Below are positions 25,495 to 41,600 of a stretch of DNA of 64,000 nt, piece after piece. The notes below the pieces were generated by a model. It saw only the letters and a list, made by a program, of their open reading frames with translations. It had not been told where the DNA came from and did not search any database. Each line of letters opens with the position of its first letter. Positions within the stretch are counted from its first letter, which is position 1. Both the position numbers and the translations under genes were made by a program. The DNA is from Doris montereyensis (lineage: Eukaryota; Mollusca; Gastropoda; Nudibranchia; Dorididae). Where the stretch lies: the NCBI GenBank assembly GCA_037039925.1, contig JAXRKP010000406.1:129501-193500 (forward strand), written 5' to 3'.

Positions 25495-26600
25495 AAATGT
25501 GTATGTGTGTGTGTCAGTGATATGATTAAGGATAGCCACTTTCATAGCAAGTATAAATGCACGTAATTTTAAACTGCCTCTATGCACATACACATCTATT
25601 TGATAAATAACAGTATATGTAAATAAATAAATATAAAAGCTGATTACAACAAAAAACATCCATGTGCTTACTTGGTACGTGTACTGTGATCGCGAGATCA
25701 TCACCGATGCGAGCGAGATTTCTCTGATGAAAGTCATTACATGTACGATGTACTTGTATTGATATGTAGGTATTTCATGAATGCGCGTGTGTGTTCGTTG
25801 CAGGTATGTGCGAATGGGAGGTGGGGGCAGGGGGATTTAGAAAATTGATTGTTTCTCGGTTTCGACGCTTCCTATATCGCATTTACTGCACATTTTTTTT
25901 GTCCGTAGCGCTGAAATCAATGCTTTTTATCTTGTGTGGTTGGCTCATACACAGAGAGTACTTAACCGGTTTCGTCTTATGCGAGAATTAAACACGACTT
26001 CTTCACTTGCCTCCGTCTATTCATTTAGCTGACCATGACAAACAACCCTCTCCGTCCTCCTTGTCTTTGTCCACGTGTACACATTATACAATGTGCTTAC
26101 AAAGTATCTGCCACTTGAATCCCTAAATGTAGGCTATATAGCATTTTGTGGGCGGTTGGCAAGTATTCCTGGCAGTTGACATTCTTGTATTTATCTTTCA
26201 TCTTGCTATTTCCTCTAAACTCGCCCTGAAATCAATCCATGCCCACCAAATCGATACATGGAAGCATGCGTCGATGTCCCACAGAGATCAAAACACTTCA
26301 GCGATTGCATAACATTGAAAGAGCGGGAGAGAGGTTGCTAATGTTTGAGTTGGGGTTAGCCATTTAATATACAGATTGTGACAAAACATTTAACTTTAAT
26401 ACTATTAATAGATTTAGAAATAAGTAGATGTTTTCGGTAGGCCGTTTGTTTTTGTGTATTTCTTTGTATATTGTTTTGTTTTTGTTCATACGAGGCTTTA
26501 ATATTATCTTCATAGAGTTATACGAAGAACTCTGCCTTCTCTAAACATAAAGAATGACACGAGAAGATAAAATCAATCTAAAAAAAAAAAGAAAAAAGGA

Positions 26601-26672
26601 GGTTCTGGCGAGGTTCGAACTCGCGACCTTCTGCGTGTAAAGCAGACGTGATAACCACTACACCACAGAACC
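26601..26672 (-). tRNA. trnV-UAC: tRNA-Val (anticodon UAC)
   Basis: A 72-nt cloverleaf on the minus strand. The acceptor stem GGTTCTG pairs perfectly with CAGAACC. The D arm has GTGTAGTGGTTATCAC. The anticodon stem TCTGC/GCAGA encloses the loop TTTACAC, so the anticodon is TAC (26637-26639). The T stem GCGAG/CTCGC encloses TTCGAAC, and the B box GTTCGAACC is intact. Downstream on the minus strand is a T-rich run (26580-26600), a good Pol III terminator. No intron; CCA is not encoded, as usual in eukaryotes. Confidence 0.96.
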
Positions 26673-26879
26673 AGTTGATTTTAATCAAGTGGATTTCATT
26701 GAAGAGAGAAATTTTATAATACAATATATACTGTGATTTTGAGCTGCTTCGATGTCAACCAAATGCAAAATAGAATCATCATAGAACATCAATACTGTCT
26801 AAAAAAAATCCCAATGGATCAAAGATTATTTACTAGTAAATCTCCTTTAGCCGACTGTCTACCATGGATTAGCTCTAGG

Positions 26880-27150
26880 AGTTCATGATGATGATGCTGG
26901 AACAGGGTCGTCGATGACTGGTGAGAGTGAGACGGAAGTGGCAGTCCCTGCCAGGTGCCATACAAGGTGCAGATGTGGCTGGTGGTGGGGATATCACCGA
27001 AGCGCGTGAATCCCGTCTGGCTCTCCCTTTGTTCTGTTAAGGTTCAGAATCTTACCGTATCCTTTCTTCAGCTGCCTATTGAGTAAGCAGCGCCAGTTGC
27101 TGCGGTTGGTTGCAGTTAACTCCCTAGTGTTGATGTCCAGAGATTTCAAT
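26880..27150 (-). mobile_element. C-terminal end of another LINE (zinc-knuckle tail)
   Basis: On the minus strand, one frame reads DINTRELTATNRSNWRCLLN and, with a frame change, an end CMAPGRDCHFRLTLTSHRRP followed by C. Both match the usual C-terminus of CR1/L2-like LINEs: a D-I-N..L..DR..WR stretch followed by a C-x-C/H zinc-finger-like tail. It is a short, frameshifted relic. Confidence 0.55.
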
Positions 27151-27316
27151 TAAAATCATTCTTGAAAATCTGGAATAAATAATATGATCAGCAGGGGACG
27201 TCTTTTGTTGGAGGCCAGTTCAAAAATAGAATATCATTGGAAATCCCGGAAGTTTTCCTCATATGACCAAACTATGCACTAAATGAGTTACGTGTACATG
27301 GTGGGAGACCATCAAA

Positions 27317-28078
27317 GTGACTTGTGAGTTAGGTAATGTGTCGCTCTAGCTGAGGCCACGTTTAGTAACAAAAAGCATCGCAAGTGAAAACTGTTCAGCT
27401 TCTGTTCTTGCCTGGTGTAGGTTGTTCAGGATTTCACTCCTGTTTAGGAGGACGCTGACGTAACACATGTGTTGTACACTGCCATCTTGGTGGAGATGGT
27501 AAGCTTGGGGTATCACAGACACGAGTGGCCAGCCGTCCCAGAGTTGTTGCGTGCCCTGCTGACTCTTGTTGATTTCGTTGTCCAGTGATGGGTTGTCGCT
27601 GGTGGAGGAACCAAGGCGATAATAATGAAGATGATGGTGATACTCACCATGATTTGGATTGCCATAAAGGAAAAAAATACAATAAGAAGAAAACGAAGAA
27701 CAAAACAAGAAGACTGGCTTTTTCAGGTATGCAGGTACGTCTATATGTGTGAATGTGTGCTATGTTTGTGTAATTTTTTTCTTCTTCTCTAACAGTTTGC
27801 CACCTGCTCCTACCAACAGATGCCTTTACTTCTGTCGAATGCCACCGTCTATGACTCGATAATGAATTAAAAACAAACAAACATACATCTGTTGTTACTA
27901 AATTAAATCTCCTTTGGCCACCACCACCGTCTTCTCTACGATGACTTACTTTTTCACACCTTCTATTAAGACAAACTCTCTATTCTATATCTATCTTTTA
28001 CAGGGTCCTGATGGTCCAGTGAGGGTATTCCGTGCTTTCTTTAAAACAACTACTTTTATTACACTACTACTACTACTA

Positions 28079-28152
<74 letters not shown>

Positions 28153-28424
28153 GCTATTACTACTGTTACTACTGCTATTAGTACTACTATTACTGCTACT
28201 AGTAATTACATTACTAACCTTGTTGCAGTGCAACACGACAAGGATCGATGTAAAAAATATCCATTCTATTCTATATAATTTGTTACTTAGTAGACATTCT
28301 TGGGTCTGTTGTCATCTATTGACGCTCACCGACATATTAAGTTCGCGTTTTTGTCAGATAAGATTAACACCAACAGTTTTATTGGTTTATCTGAGGCACA
28401 CTCAGACCTTTTTAAGGCGGTGAC
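27317..28424. repeat. Tandem duplication, unit 1
   Basis: Begins GTGACTTGTGAGTTAGGTAA and contains ATTTCACTCCTGTTTAGGAG, GGTATCACAGACACGAGTGG, GATGGGTTGTCGCTGGTGGA, TTCACACCTTCTATTAAGAC and ATCCATTCTATTCTATATAA in that order. All recur in the same order in unit 2. An (ACT)n tract (28061-28203) is expanded here only. I see no gene in it. Confidence 0.85.
28061..28203. repeat. (ACT)n microsatellite
   Basis: ACT triplets with a few ACC, GCT and GTT variants, inside duplication unit 1. Poly-Leu and poly-Ser frames here are artefacts. Confidence 0.95.
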
Positions 28425-29265
28425 TTGTGAGTTAGGTAATGATCGCTCTAGTCGAGAAAAGCAGCTTTAAACACCAATGATCGAGAAGTCAAAACTGTGA
28501 CAAACCTCTTGTCGACTCTACTGGTTTTCAGATTTCACTCCTGTTTAGGAGGAGCTGACGAGACTTACCTTGTACAGTGCCATCTTGGTGACCAGATGAT
28601 TGAGCTTGGGGTATCACAGACACGAGTGGATCAGCTCGTCCCAGAGTTGTTGCTCCCTGCTGACTCTTGTTGATTTCGTTGTCCAGTGATGGGTTGTCGC
28701 TGGTGGAGGAACCAAGGCTCTAATAATGAAGATGATGGTGATACTCACCATGATTTGGATTGCCATAGTCGAGAACAAAACAAGAACACTGGCCTTTTCC
28801 AGGTTTCTTTGAACGTCTATATAAGATGTTTAGATTTTTCTTCTTCGAGAAAGTTTGCCACCTGCTTAAACAGATGCCTTTACTTCTGTCGAGAAGTCAA
28901 CTTAAGTCAAAAACAAACCAATCTGTTGTTACCAAAATTCTGCCTCTTCTGTGGCCACCACCAGTCTTCTCTACGATGACTCACTTTTTCACACCTTCTA
29001 TTAAGACAAACTCTCTATTCTAAACAATCAATCGTGACTGCTATTCCCTATTAGTACCGCTGACAAATTTTGCATACGAACACGACAGGATGCCGTAAAA
29101 ATATCCATTCTATTCTATATAATTTGTTACGACATCTGAGTCAAGAATAGATCATAGTCGAGAAAAGCAGCTACTTAAACACCAATGACGAAGTCAACAA
29201 AACAATATACGATTCTCGGACAAATTTTCTCTGGCTCTCCTGTCGACTCTACTGATTTATGGTTA
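28425..29265. repeat. Tandem duplication, unit 2 (patchwork copy)
   Basis: Repeats the blocks of unit 1 in the same order, without the (ACT)n expansion. Between matching blocks, short unit-1 stretches are replaced by GTCGAGAA/GATC-containing pieces (for example near 28453, 28480, 28767 and 29157). The block AGTCGAGAAAAGCAGCT plus CACCAATGA occurs twice (28453 and 29157). Confidence 0.75.
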
Positions 29266-29375
29266 CCTTACTCTAAGTTATGAGTATGAGACTTGTAACA
29301 GAGATTGACAGACAGATGACCAGAAAATGATTGACAGGGCAAGAGACAAGGAGAGGCATGTCTATAAGGAAAACT

Positions 29376-29377
<2 letters not shown>

Positions 29378-29428
<51 letters not shown>

Positions 29429-29443
29429 CTGTCTCTGTCTCTG

Positions 29444-29528
<85 letters not shown>
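29378..29528. repeat. (CT)n-(CTCTGT)n-(CT)n-(CA)n microsatellite
   Basis: CT repeats interrupted by about seven CTCTGT hexamers, ending in a short CA run. Confidence 0.97.
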
Positions 29529-29569
29529 AACAAACGTGAACATGCTCACAGAGGCAAAGAGACACACAC

Positions 29570-29710
29570 GGTTTGTTTCTTTGAAAATACTTTGTCCACC
29601 ACGAGTGATCTCATTCTCAAGGTAAATTAGAGGAAACAACAATGTAAAAATAAAAGACAGGTGGAAAATGAAAGGAAAGAAGGACCTACCAGCACCCCCC
29701 CCCCCCCAAC
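29570..29710 (+). repeat. Dispersed repeat D, copy 1
   Basis: Blocks GTTTGTTTCTTTGAAAATAC, TTGTCCACCACGAGTGATCT, AATGAAAGGAAAGAAGGACC and TACCAGCACCCCC. Related copies lie at 43470-43625, 44020-44190 and, shorter, 46715-46770. Confidence 0.65.
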
Positions 29711-29979
29711 GAGACACAATAGTTTGGAAAGCAGCCGTTTGACTATGATTTATATGATGCGGCTATACAAACAAAATGAGTGAGTGAGTGAAGGACATAT
29801 TTCATAACTTTTCTATTTAAAAAGAGAAGCGGACAGACACAATGAAGATTACATCACATTCACAAAAGAGAACTTAAAAAAACATCAAATGAATTCTGTT
29901 GGAGATTTGTGATGCTTCTAAATTAAAAAAGACTTTACCTCTTGCAACGAAGGCAATCTCCAGATGTTTGGCAAACAGC

Positions 29980-30195
29980 CAAAGGGATTTTTAACGCCAA
30001 CGTGCACAACACACTGATCTACACATGGGGCTCCTTTTTATCGTCTGTCTCCGATGGGAGTGTCGATCCACCTACCTTTACCAGAAGCTAGGTTTCAGTT
30101 CACTCGGAAAATGTTTCATCAATCTGTCGGGTGTGAATTCCCGACCTTTTGGTTGCAATTGCAAGGCCGACGCCTTGCCTCTGGACAACTGAATC
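29980..30195 (-). mobile_element. SINE family 1, copy with head
   Basis: On the minus strand: a tRNA-like head (CAGTTGTCCAGAGGCAAGGC, then a diverged B-box region near TCGGGAATTCACACCCG), then body blocks AGGTAGGTGGATCGACACTC, CCATCGGAGACAGACG, AAAAAGGAGCCCC and a GTTAAAAATCCCTTTGGCTG tail. The order is the same as at 51848-52095. Confidence 0.75.
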
Positions 30196-30450
30196 CCCGA
30201 TCCCTAGTGCCGTGCCCTTGGAGGAAAAATATATCTATACTTCCTCCAAGGCCGTGCCCCCTAGTACCCATATCACTTTATTATTCTTATATATATCAAC
30301 CTTTACGCATGCTTATTTTTATAAGGTCAACCAAATAACCTGTTACACAAGAGGACTTATGTCAAGATATTATTTTGCTGTTAAGTAACGCTGTTGAAAA
30401 GGTGGGACACCTTTTGAGTGTTAGCGGTAATACATGCCATGTATGTGTAC

Positions 30451-30456
30451 TATGAC
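30451..30456. repeat. Left 6-bp target-site duplication
   Basis: TATGAC immediately left of the inverted terminus; the same six bases lie immediately right of the other terminus (32161-32166). Confidence 0.85.
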
Positions 30457-31076
30457 CAGGGTGTCCAGCAAAAAGTCAACTGAAAATTTCCTACCTCAAC
30501 ACAAAAAATCCTACCAAGGAAATGAATTATTCTCCCGACGCCAGAAACGGAGAACAGGGTAAATTGTTTTTCCAATTTCAATGCATTATTATAAATTGTC
30601 AAATCAAATTATAAATGAATGACTTTCTAGTGCATCTCAATGAAATGAAAAGTGTTCCCACATTTCTTTAATGTTTCACTTTGGGTTAATAATATTTCAG
30701 CATTTTCCCACACATTTCTGAAAAAATAATAATTCTGATAGCTGATAGATCTAGTAGAGATAGATTTAGATCTACCCCTATCATTTCACAAAACATTCAA
30801 ACAGTGCAAAAATGATTTTTTAAAATTTTTTTATCTCCTTTCGAAAAATAAATCAAACAAGTGACAATATCATAGCCTAAACACACGCACAAATACTTAC
30901 TCAATCTATCGAGAAGAAAAAGGTTAGTAGGCTTTTTCTATATAACTTGATTTAGCAACCACCACCACCCCCCCAGCTTTCTTTCTCAGGATCAAACACT
31001 TAAAACTAGATCTGGAGTTTTTAATTAGAACATCTAACCACCCCCCCTAAAAAATTATGACAACATTTCTTTAATG

Positions 31077-31285
31077 TTGCCTTCTTCCCGGTTCTATCCT
31101 TTCCCATCATACCCCTATCATTTCAGTGCTTCTCCTTTCGAAAAATAAATCAAACACAAGAGGAGCCTCAAACCGTAGTAGTAAAAATCTCCATTATATT
31201 GACAACCGCCCCATCGAATCTAGATCTAGATCTAAATAGTACATGATTGCCTTCTTCCCGGTTCTATCCTTTCCCATCCATATCT
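31077..31285. repeat. Local duplication inside the 1.7-kb element
   Basis: TTGCCTTCTTCCCGGTTCTA plus TCCTTTCCCATC occurs at about 31077 and again at about 31249. A second pair, CCCCTATCATTTCA with CTCCTTTCGAAAAATAAATC, is shared by about 30775-30860 and 31111-31160. Confidence 0.8.
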
Positions 31286-31555
31286 AAACTGTAGTGGAAA
31301 ACACATTCGTTATTTCTCTCTTTCTCTTCCGATATTGTATGTCAGACTCAGTCGCCTCTTGTTTTGTCATCATGTTTTCACATTGACTTTCTTCACCCTG
31401 TCCCTTCCCGACTTCTATTCTGCTATCAGGCCGTGCGTGCATGATGTCCATTCAACCTCCTCCATTCTTACTAAACACTTGCATTTGCCTTTCGGTCATC
31501 TGTTAACTCCCGACTCTCCATATATACTCTCTCTCTCTCTCTCTCTCTCTAATAC

Positions 31556-31735
31556 TAATACACACATGCGCGATTGGTCGCATTAAACACACACATTCTC
31601 TGTTTAGCTTTCTTGCACACACACGTGCGCGATCGGACTTAAAATATGCACATTGCCCTGTCTCTCTCCACTTACCACACAACAACGTGCGCGATTGGCT
31701 TAATAACATACACGGCATTCTTAATCTCTCCATAG
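31556..31735. repeat. 61-bp tandem repeat, three copies, with a GTGCGCGATTGG core
   Basis: Cores ATGCGCGATTGG, GTGCGCGATCGG and GTGCGCGATTGG lie about 60 bp apart, each followed by TTAA-type words, an ACA-rich part and a CTCTC/TTTAG part. Confidence 0.7.
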
Positions 31736-32160
31736 TAAAAGTCAAGGAGGCTGGGCCATGGTAGGCTATTGGTATAGACGCTAAAACTAAAGAAAGTATT
31801 GAAAACTTTAAGTCGAAATCGATACTAATTCCCCGGGCAAACTTTACAATTCGTTTAGTTTCAGTTTCAGCGTGCATGACCGGAAAATGGATGAGAAAAT
31901 GATTCATCGTCCACAAACTAATTCGCATTTTTCTATTTTGCGGTGCCGATAATTGTTTATGTCTACTGTCTATTTCGATTTCCCTGATTTTCTCTTATGT
32001 TCGTCCTCAATATATCCTCAATATATCATTTCCCCTGGTATTTTCTCGACTGTTTTTACGACCTGAACCCCATTTCCTACTTGATTTCCTACGACCATTT
32101 CCGAGCACTTGTGTGGATGGCCGACCTGGTATGAAAAATCCGACCTTGCTGGACACCCTG

Positions 32161-35566
<3,406 letters not shown>

Positions 35567-35657
35567 CTAGACAGTTAGAAAGAGGTTTGGGAAGAAGCGA
35601 AGACCTTCAACAGTGTCATCTCTGCATACTCCGCCAAGTTTTTCTGTCAATAAGAGC
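35567..35657 (-). CDS. VPS36: VPS36 exon 13 and stop
   Basis: Acceptor [29 protein letters not shown], then FFPNLFLTV and TAG (35569-35567). This is the conserved C-terminus of the second winged-helix domain. Confidence 0.97.
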
Positions 35658-38600
35658 CTGAAAAAATGAAGATAGGCAAATAAATTGTATATCACAAATC
35701 ATCAAAATTCACAACAGAGTCCATTTCATGAACTGTTTACGAACTCATTTTGTGAGTATGAGAGTTATGAATGATGAACTCATTACTTACAATTCTTTAC
35801 AATGTTTTCAGTGTTTAGGAAAGGAGGTTATAGCTGGAAGAGACAAGTTATATATATATCATCCACATAGAAAACTAGGAATTAATCATAGCATTTGTTT
35901 TATCAAATATAGCAAAGTCGCCAAATTCTTTCAAAAGGGGAATAACCACATTAAATAATCAAAAATTTCAAAATTTTCACTCATCCTCCAACATATTAAA
36001 ATAAATACATTGTCAATGTAAGATATAACAATAACACTAAAAGTTTTTGATGTATTTTTTTCTTAATTGTTTGGAGTTAAACATGCATATAGTGAATATA
36101 ATGCTTTAATAAAAATGTTTCAAAAGCAGACCTCTCTTTGGACAGGATGACTGACAGTCCAAGGATCTGAGCAAGCTGTTCTGCAGTGAGAGGGCCTTTG
36201 TCCTTAACCTATAAAACAAAGGAAAAATCTCTAAATAGAAAAATTACTTCAACACATTACCTCAATCTGTGAACTTTGATCTTATCAATATAAATGCCAT
36301 TCAGAGACTATTTATAAGATCACAGAGAAGCATATTGTGCAGGAATAAAAGACAGAGAGAATTTTTATCTCCTCTCTTCTTTCAATTAAAATGACACAAA
36401 TGTTTTAATGCTGTTATTTCAGATGATAGGATGCACTTTTCACATCAACAAAATTAAAACCATGATGTAAAAAAACCCCAAAACACCTAAGCTCACAACC
36501 AGATAATTTCAAAGAAGATTCTGTTATCATGCATTGAACTGATGGAATTGAGTAAGGTAACATAAAACACTCTGACATGACAAGTAGGGTAATGGAGAAA
36601 ACATGAAATGTGCCTTGATTAAACATTTAACCAGAACAGTTTATCAAAATATTACAATGTGTAAATGGAGAGCTTGATCTCAATCAAAGGATCTTCTAGG
36701 TACACTTAAAATGCCGTACACTAAAAACTAATCAACAGTAAAAGAATGATTGAACATTATGGCTATGCTTTAAAGTTGTCACTTTGACTAAAAGTAATAG
36801 CGACATTCTTAATAGAAATAATCCGTCTTAGAATTGCAGACAGCATGAAGACTTTAAAATTCAAAATAAGACACCATTTATGAAATACTAAGAACAAAAT
36901 TATATACATGGCATGCCTTCACTTAGGACTAGCAATACAAATTTATCATACAGACGTTATCAAGGACACTATGAAAGCAACAGATGACTTGTTTTTATCA
37001 GTAATTGTTCTGATACAAAACATATTCACTTAAGATTCTCTGACACCAAACAGGATTAATAAAATTATCAAGATAAAAAAAATCACCCTCACTAAAAAAA
37101 TTGCATTGTGGACGAGTTTTATAAATGTCAGCCACAATGGAGTTCACTATCTCCATTTGCACTCGCTATACATTCTGAAGGCACAAATTAAAGCCTCTAA
37201 ATTTTGTATGCACAAATTTTAAGTTTCCAACTCATTGTATTAAAAACTCCATTGAAATACATATTTTTAATTCAATTGCTATTTTTATTGCTGTGAGAAT
37301 ATTTTTAATTCCATTGTAATAGAGACTTCCAACTCCCTTGTAAAAAATTTTTCTAGGACTTTTGAAATAAAGATTTCTTACTCCATTGTAATCAAGATTT
37401 CAAGCTTCATTGTAATAAAGATTTGATACTCATTTGTAATAAAAAAAGTTTGTGATAAATACTTCTAATTCTATTGCACTAAAGATCTCTTACTCCATTG
37501 TAATAAAGATCTGAAACTCATCTATAATAAAAAATAAATAAATGTTTAACTCCTTTGAATTAAATATTTCTAATTCTATTGCACTAAAGATCTCCAGCTC
37601 CATTATAATAAAGATTTCCAACTCTATATAGTATTACTAATTAAGATCTGAAATTCTTTTGAAATAAGCATTTCTTACTCCATTGTCCTAACAATTTCTC
37701 AATCTATTATAATAATGATTTCCCATTCCAATATAATAAAGATTTACAACTCCATTGCAATAGTGAAATCTAGCTCCATTGTAAAAAAGATTTTTAATTC
37801 CATCGCAGTTTATGATTTACATGATATTTTCATATTCTTTGAGATTCTCTCAGTTTGTCGTCATTGACTTAAAAAAGGTTGTGAATGTAATGCTGATATT
37901 AATTTCGCAACAAATATTCATCATATATACTTGTTATATTTTAACTCAGAAGTTACACTTTATTATAGATCATGAGATATACTACATGTAACATAAAATG
38001 CATTGATTCCTTACTTAAGCATCTTTATTAGTGTATACTTACCACAGCTGTTGTTTTTTCCACAATTTCTTCTTCATTTTGACTCTGTGCCTGAAGGACA
38101 GCCACACCACTATCAAAAATACGCAACCTGACAAAAAAAGCATATAATATGTTATTTCAAGACTCAGAATATGTATCTGACATTTTGAAAATCATCGTTT
38201 AGTGTTTGAAAGAACTTTGGAAGAACTTTGGATCTATGGAAACTTCAGATTAAAGAAGAATACAGTCAAACCCTTTGACTCTGTTCGTCTATTGTTTATT
38301 TTTTTTTATGATAGACAACACTATTTAACCACAAGCTAATACGATCTAAAGTAATGCTACTCAAAGTATGGTATGCGTACCGGTGGCGATGCGAAAGCCA
38401 TTGTCTGCAGGTAAGTGGAGATTAAGAATCTGGCCAATTGAAAGAGCAAGGTGTGTACTACATTTTGGCAGTATCTGATCTTTTATATAATTGAATTTTA
38501 TTATATCATTTACAGCATGTGTGATAGTTCAGGACAACAGGTAAAAAATTCCCTTTGTTCAAGGTGGAGGTCACAATGGTGAAGAATGAAGGTCGTATAT

Positions 38601-41600
38601 GAAATTTTGTTTACTTTACAAATATAACTATCACAACAAATTCTTTATTATTAGGTCTCTACGTTCAGTTTTCTGTCACATTGTAAAATCCACGAAAATG
38701 CCCAGATATTCTCAACTCTTTTCATTAAGATTTTATGGGTTAAACAATTAGCAAGAGAAGCAGAGGGGATCTGTGATTTATTCATGCTAATTATGCCTTA
38801 TTATATGTGCAGAATACAGCAAAATGTTTATGATATCAGGAAGATCTAGTTACCTCACTGGAAGCCTCATGATTTCCATTATCTCACAGGCATGTAGCAA
38901 ATCTTCAGGGGACAAGAGCTGTGGGTATGATAATATCACGATAGTAGAGATAAGACAAAATACAAAGTTAAAATCATAAAGCTGGACAGAATAATACACA
39001 TGCCATATTAATTGAAATTTTTGAGATTACACAAAGAACAAATCCTCATTAATAAAAAGAAACTCAAATATTTTCTTAATCAAACCCTCTTGTAAATTTT
39101 CAAATCTTTATTTCTATACCTAAGAAGAACGTACTGACTGTTGACCTGTTGAAAGAAGACATAAATCATGAATACATAGCAAATTGATTTAAGGAAACAA
39201 AAATAACTTTGCTATGGAATGTAATTTACAAACCATTGAATTTGGTGAATTAGCAATAACAAGAAGTTCAATAAAGTAATGCCCCCAAAAAAACAACAAA
39301 AAGCACCCCAAAACAAACAATACCCCCTCTCAAAAAAGAAGAAAAAACTGAGTTGATCAAATCTGAAACAAAAACAACAATAACTAAATACCACCCAAAC
39401 TTGAAAGATTTTGTAAAAAAGGTGACAATAAAAACCCAAACAACCCCCCCCCCCAAAAAAAAATAAAATAAAATATATAACATAACCCATCTGCCATTCC
39501 CTTATAATCACAGAACCAATTGAATGATAGATAATCTTTACTTTAAGCATTTGCTTTTGGAACAGTAGCTATAGAGTTAAAAAAACACACTATTATGTAA
39601 AGAATAAAAGCATCTCCTAGAAATAATAATAATCGGAAATAAAATGTAAAACTTACCTCCATTCCTCTCGCTCTATTTACACGGCAATAAACATCTGTTA
39701 AAGTCATCATTCCACCAGCTTCCTGTATAAAAACCCCAACCAAACAAGAAATTTATATCATCAGTAACATGAGTCGTTCAATAACAGTTCAGCTTATAAA
39801 AAGTATGAACTCTTTTCCTGCTGCCCGGAAAAAAAAGAAAACAATCCTTAAAAAAAAGATAAGGAGACCAACCAAAGATAAATAATTTTGGATTATGTAA
39901 AATTTTGCACATTTTTTCCTCATAAAGATATCCGCAAATATACAAGAGTAAATGAAGACAGATGTGAAAAGTCAATCATAGGCTACATAATAGTTAGCAG
40001 CTCCCTTTTTTACAGTACAATGGATGCTAGAGTAAGCAGAGGAGCTGAAATATTTAGTAATCATCACCTAGTGATAGCCAAAATGAGATTATTAACTGAA
40101 GAAAACAAACAGAAAAGGAAAGACAAGAAAGCTACTAAACTCCAAAATAGAAGAACTAAATAAAACAATAATAAAACAGATGTACCAATCCAGGATAAAA
40201 AGATCTATCAGTGAAAGGCAAATGGATCTGAAGGAAAGCACAATAGAAGAAAAGTGGCAAAAATATAAAGAAACACTCCTCAGTTGTACTGAAGAGGTCT
40301 GTGGTAGGAAACAAATTAAAGGAGATGGGAAAAGAACAGCATGGTGGACTGAGAATGTCAAGACTAAGATCAAAGAAAAGAAAGATGCCTGGAAAAAATA
40401 CTTGCAAACAAAGAGACCAGAGGATAGGACAGATTACGTGAGTAAAAAGAACTATTGCCAAAGAGGAAGCTGGAAAGCAAAACAGGAACAATGGGAAGAG
40501 TTTGGACAAAGACTTCAAGAAAGCTATCAAGGAAATCAAAAGCTGCTGTGGGGAGCAATGAAGAGGATGAGAAAGACCAAAACATGCCCAATACGACAAA
40601 TTAAGAATGCCAAAGGAGAAATAATGAAAAAGGAAAGCCAAATCATGGAAACGTGGAGAAAGTATTTTCAACAATTACATAATACCTCCAGAACATATGA
40701 AACAAGGAGTACAGATCAATTATTAAGAGTAACAAGTAATGGAGATGAAACAGCTGAAGAAGTAGATATCTCAATGGAAGAACTTTAAACAGCTATAAAA
40801 AAAGTGAAATTAGGAAAAGCCCCAGGAGCAGATCAAGTTTATCCAGAAATGATTAAAAACCAAGGGAGAGAGGCAGACAAACTACTACATGCAATATATC
40901 AACAAGCATGGAAGTCCAAACAGGTGCCAGGCGACTGGAAAAAGGGAACTGTAGTACCAATACACAAGAAAGGATCAACCATGGAATGCTCCAACTATAG
41001 AGGGATATCACTACTTAGCATACCAGGAAAAGTGTATGCCAGGATTCTGGAAATGAGACTAAGGAAAAGAGTAGAGGATCAAATTGAAGAGCATCAGAGC
41101 GGATTTAGACCAGAAAGAAGTGTACAAGATCACATATTTACAATTAGACAAATAATAGAAATATTCCTTGAGAGAAACATTGACTTGCACCTGTGTTTTA
41201 TTGACTATTGACTAAGAAAAGGCATTTGACACTGTGAGGAGGGACGAACTATGGCATTCCTTAAAAGAACACAACGTAGAGCAAAATTTAATAGAAGCCA
41301 TGAAAAGTTTTACAATAAACCATGTGCAGTCAGAGTAGCTGGAAATGTATCTGAAGAATTTGATGTAGATATAGGAGTAAGACAGGGTTGTATCCTAAGT
41401 CCTCTTTTGTTTATCACATTTATGGATTCAGTCGCAAAGGCATCCTCAAACATGAAGAAAATGAATGTAGGTATGTGGAAGCTCAAACCAGTAAATGTAT
41501 CAATGCTTTCATTTGCTGATGATTTAGTTCTGTTTGGAAAATCAGAAAGGAACCTCCAGTCAAATATCAATATAATGAATAATTAATTAAATAAAAGAGG

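Larger units (their letters stand above)
30457..32160. mobile_element. 1,704-bp non-autonomous DNA transposon with perfect 15-bp TIRs
   Basis: The left end is CAGGGTGTCCAGCAA (30457-30471); the right end is its exact reverse complement TTGCTGGACACCCTG (32146-32160). A 6-bp duplication TATGAC flanks both sides. Beyond 15 bp the ends resemble each other only weakly. No transposase is readable inside. The interior shows local duplications (30775/31111 and 31077/31248), AGATCT words, a (TC)n tract and a 61-bp tandem repeat. I cannot name the superfamily from terminus and duplication length alone. Confidence 0.8.

Noticed and set aside
27914..28423. 169-codon frame with a Leu run, possible membrane protein
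   Set aside because: The hydrophobic run is the (ACT)n tract; the flanks are duplicated non-coding DNA and show no domain.
39212..39550. 112-codon hydrophobic minus-strand frame
   Set aside because: It lies between two well-placed VPS36 exons, is rich in poly-A/poly-C derived residues (Phe, Gly, Leu), and has no family motif or splice support.
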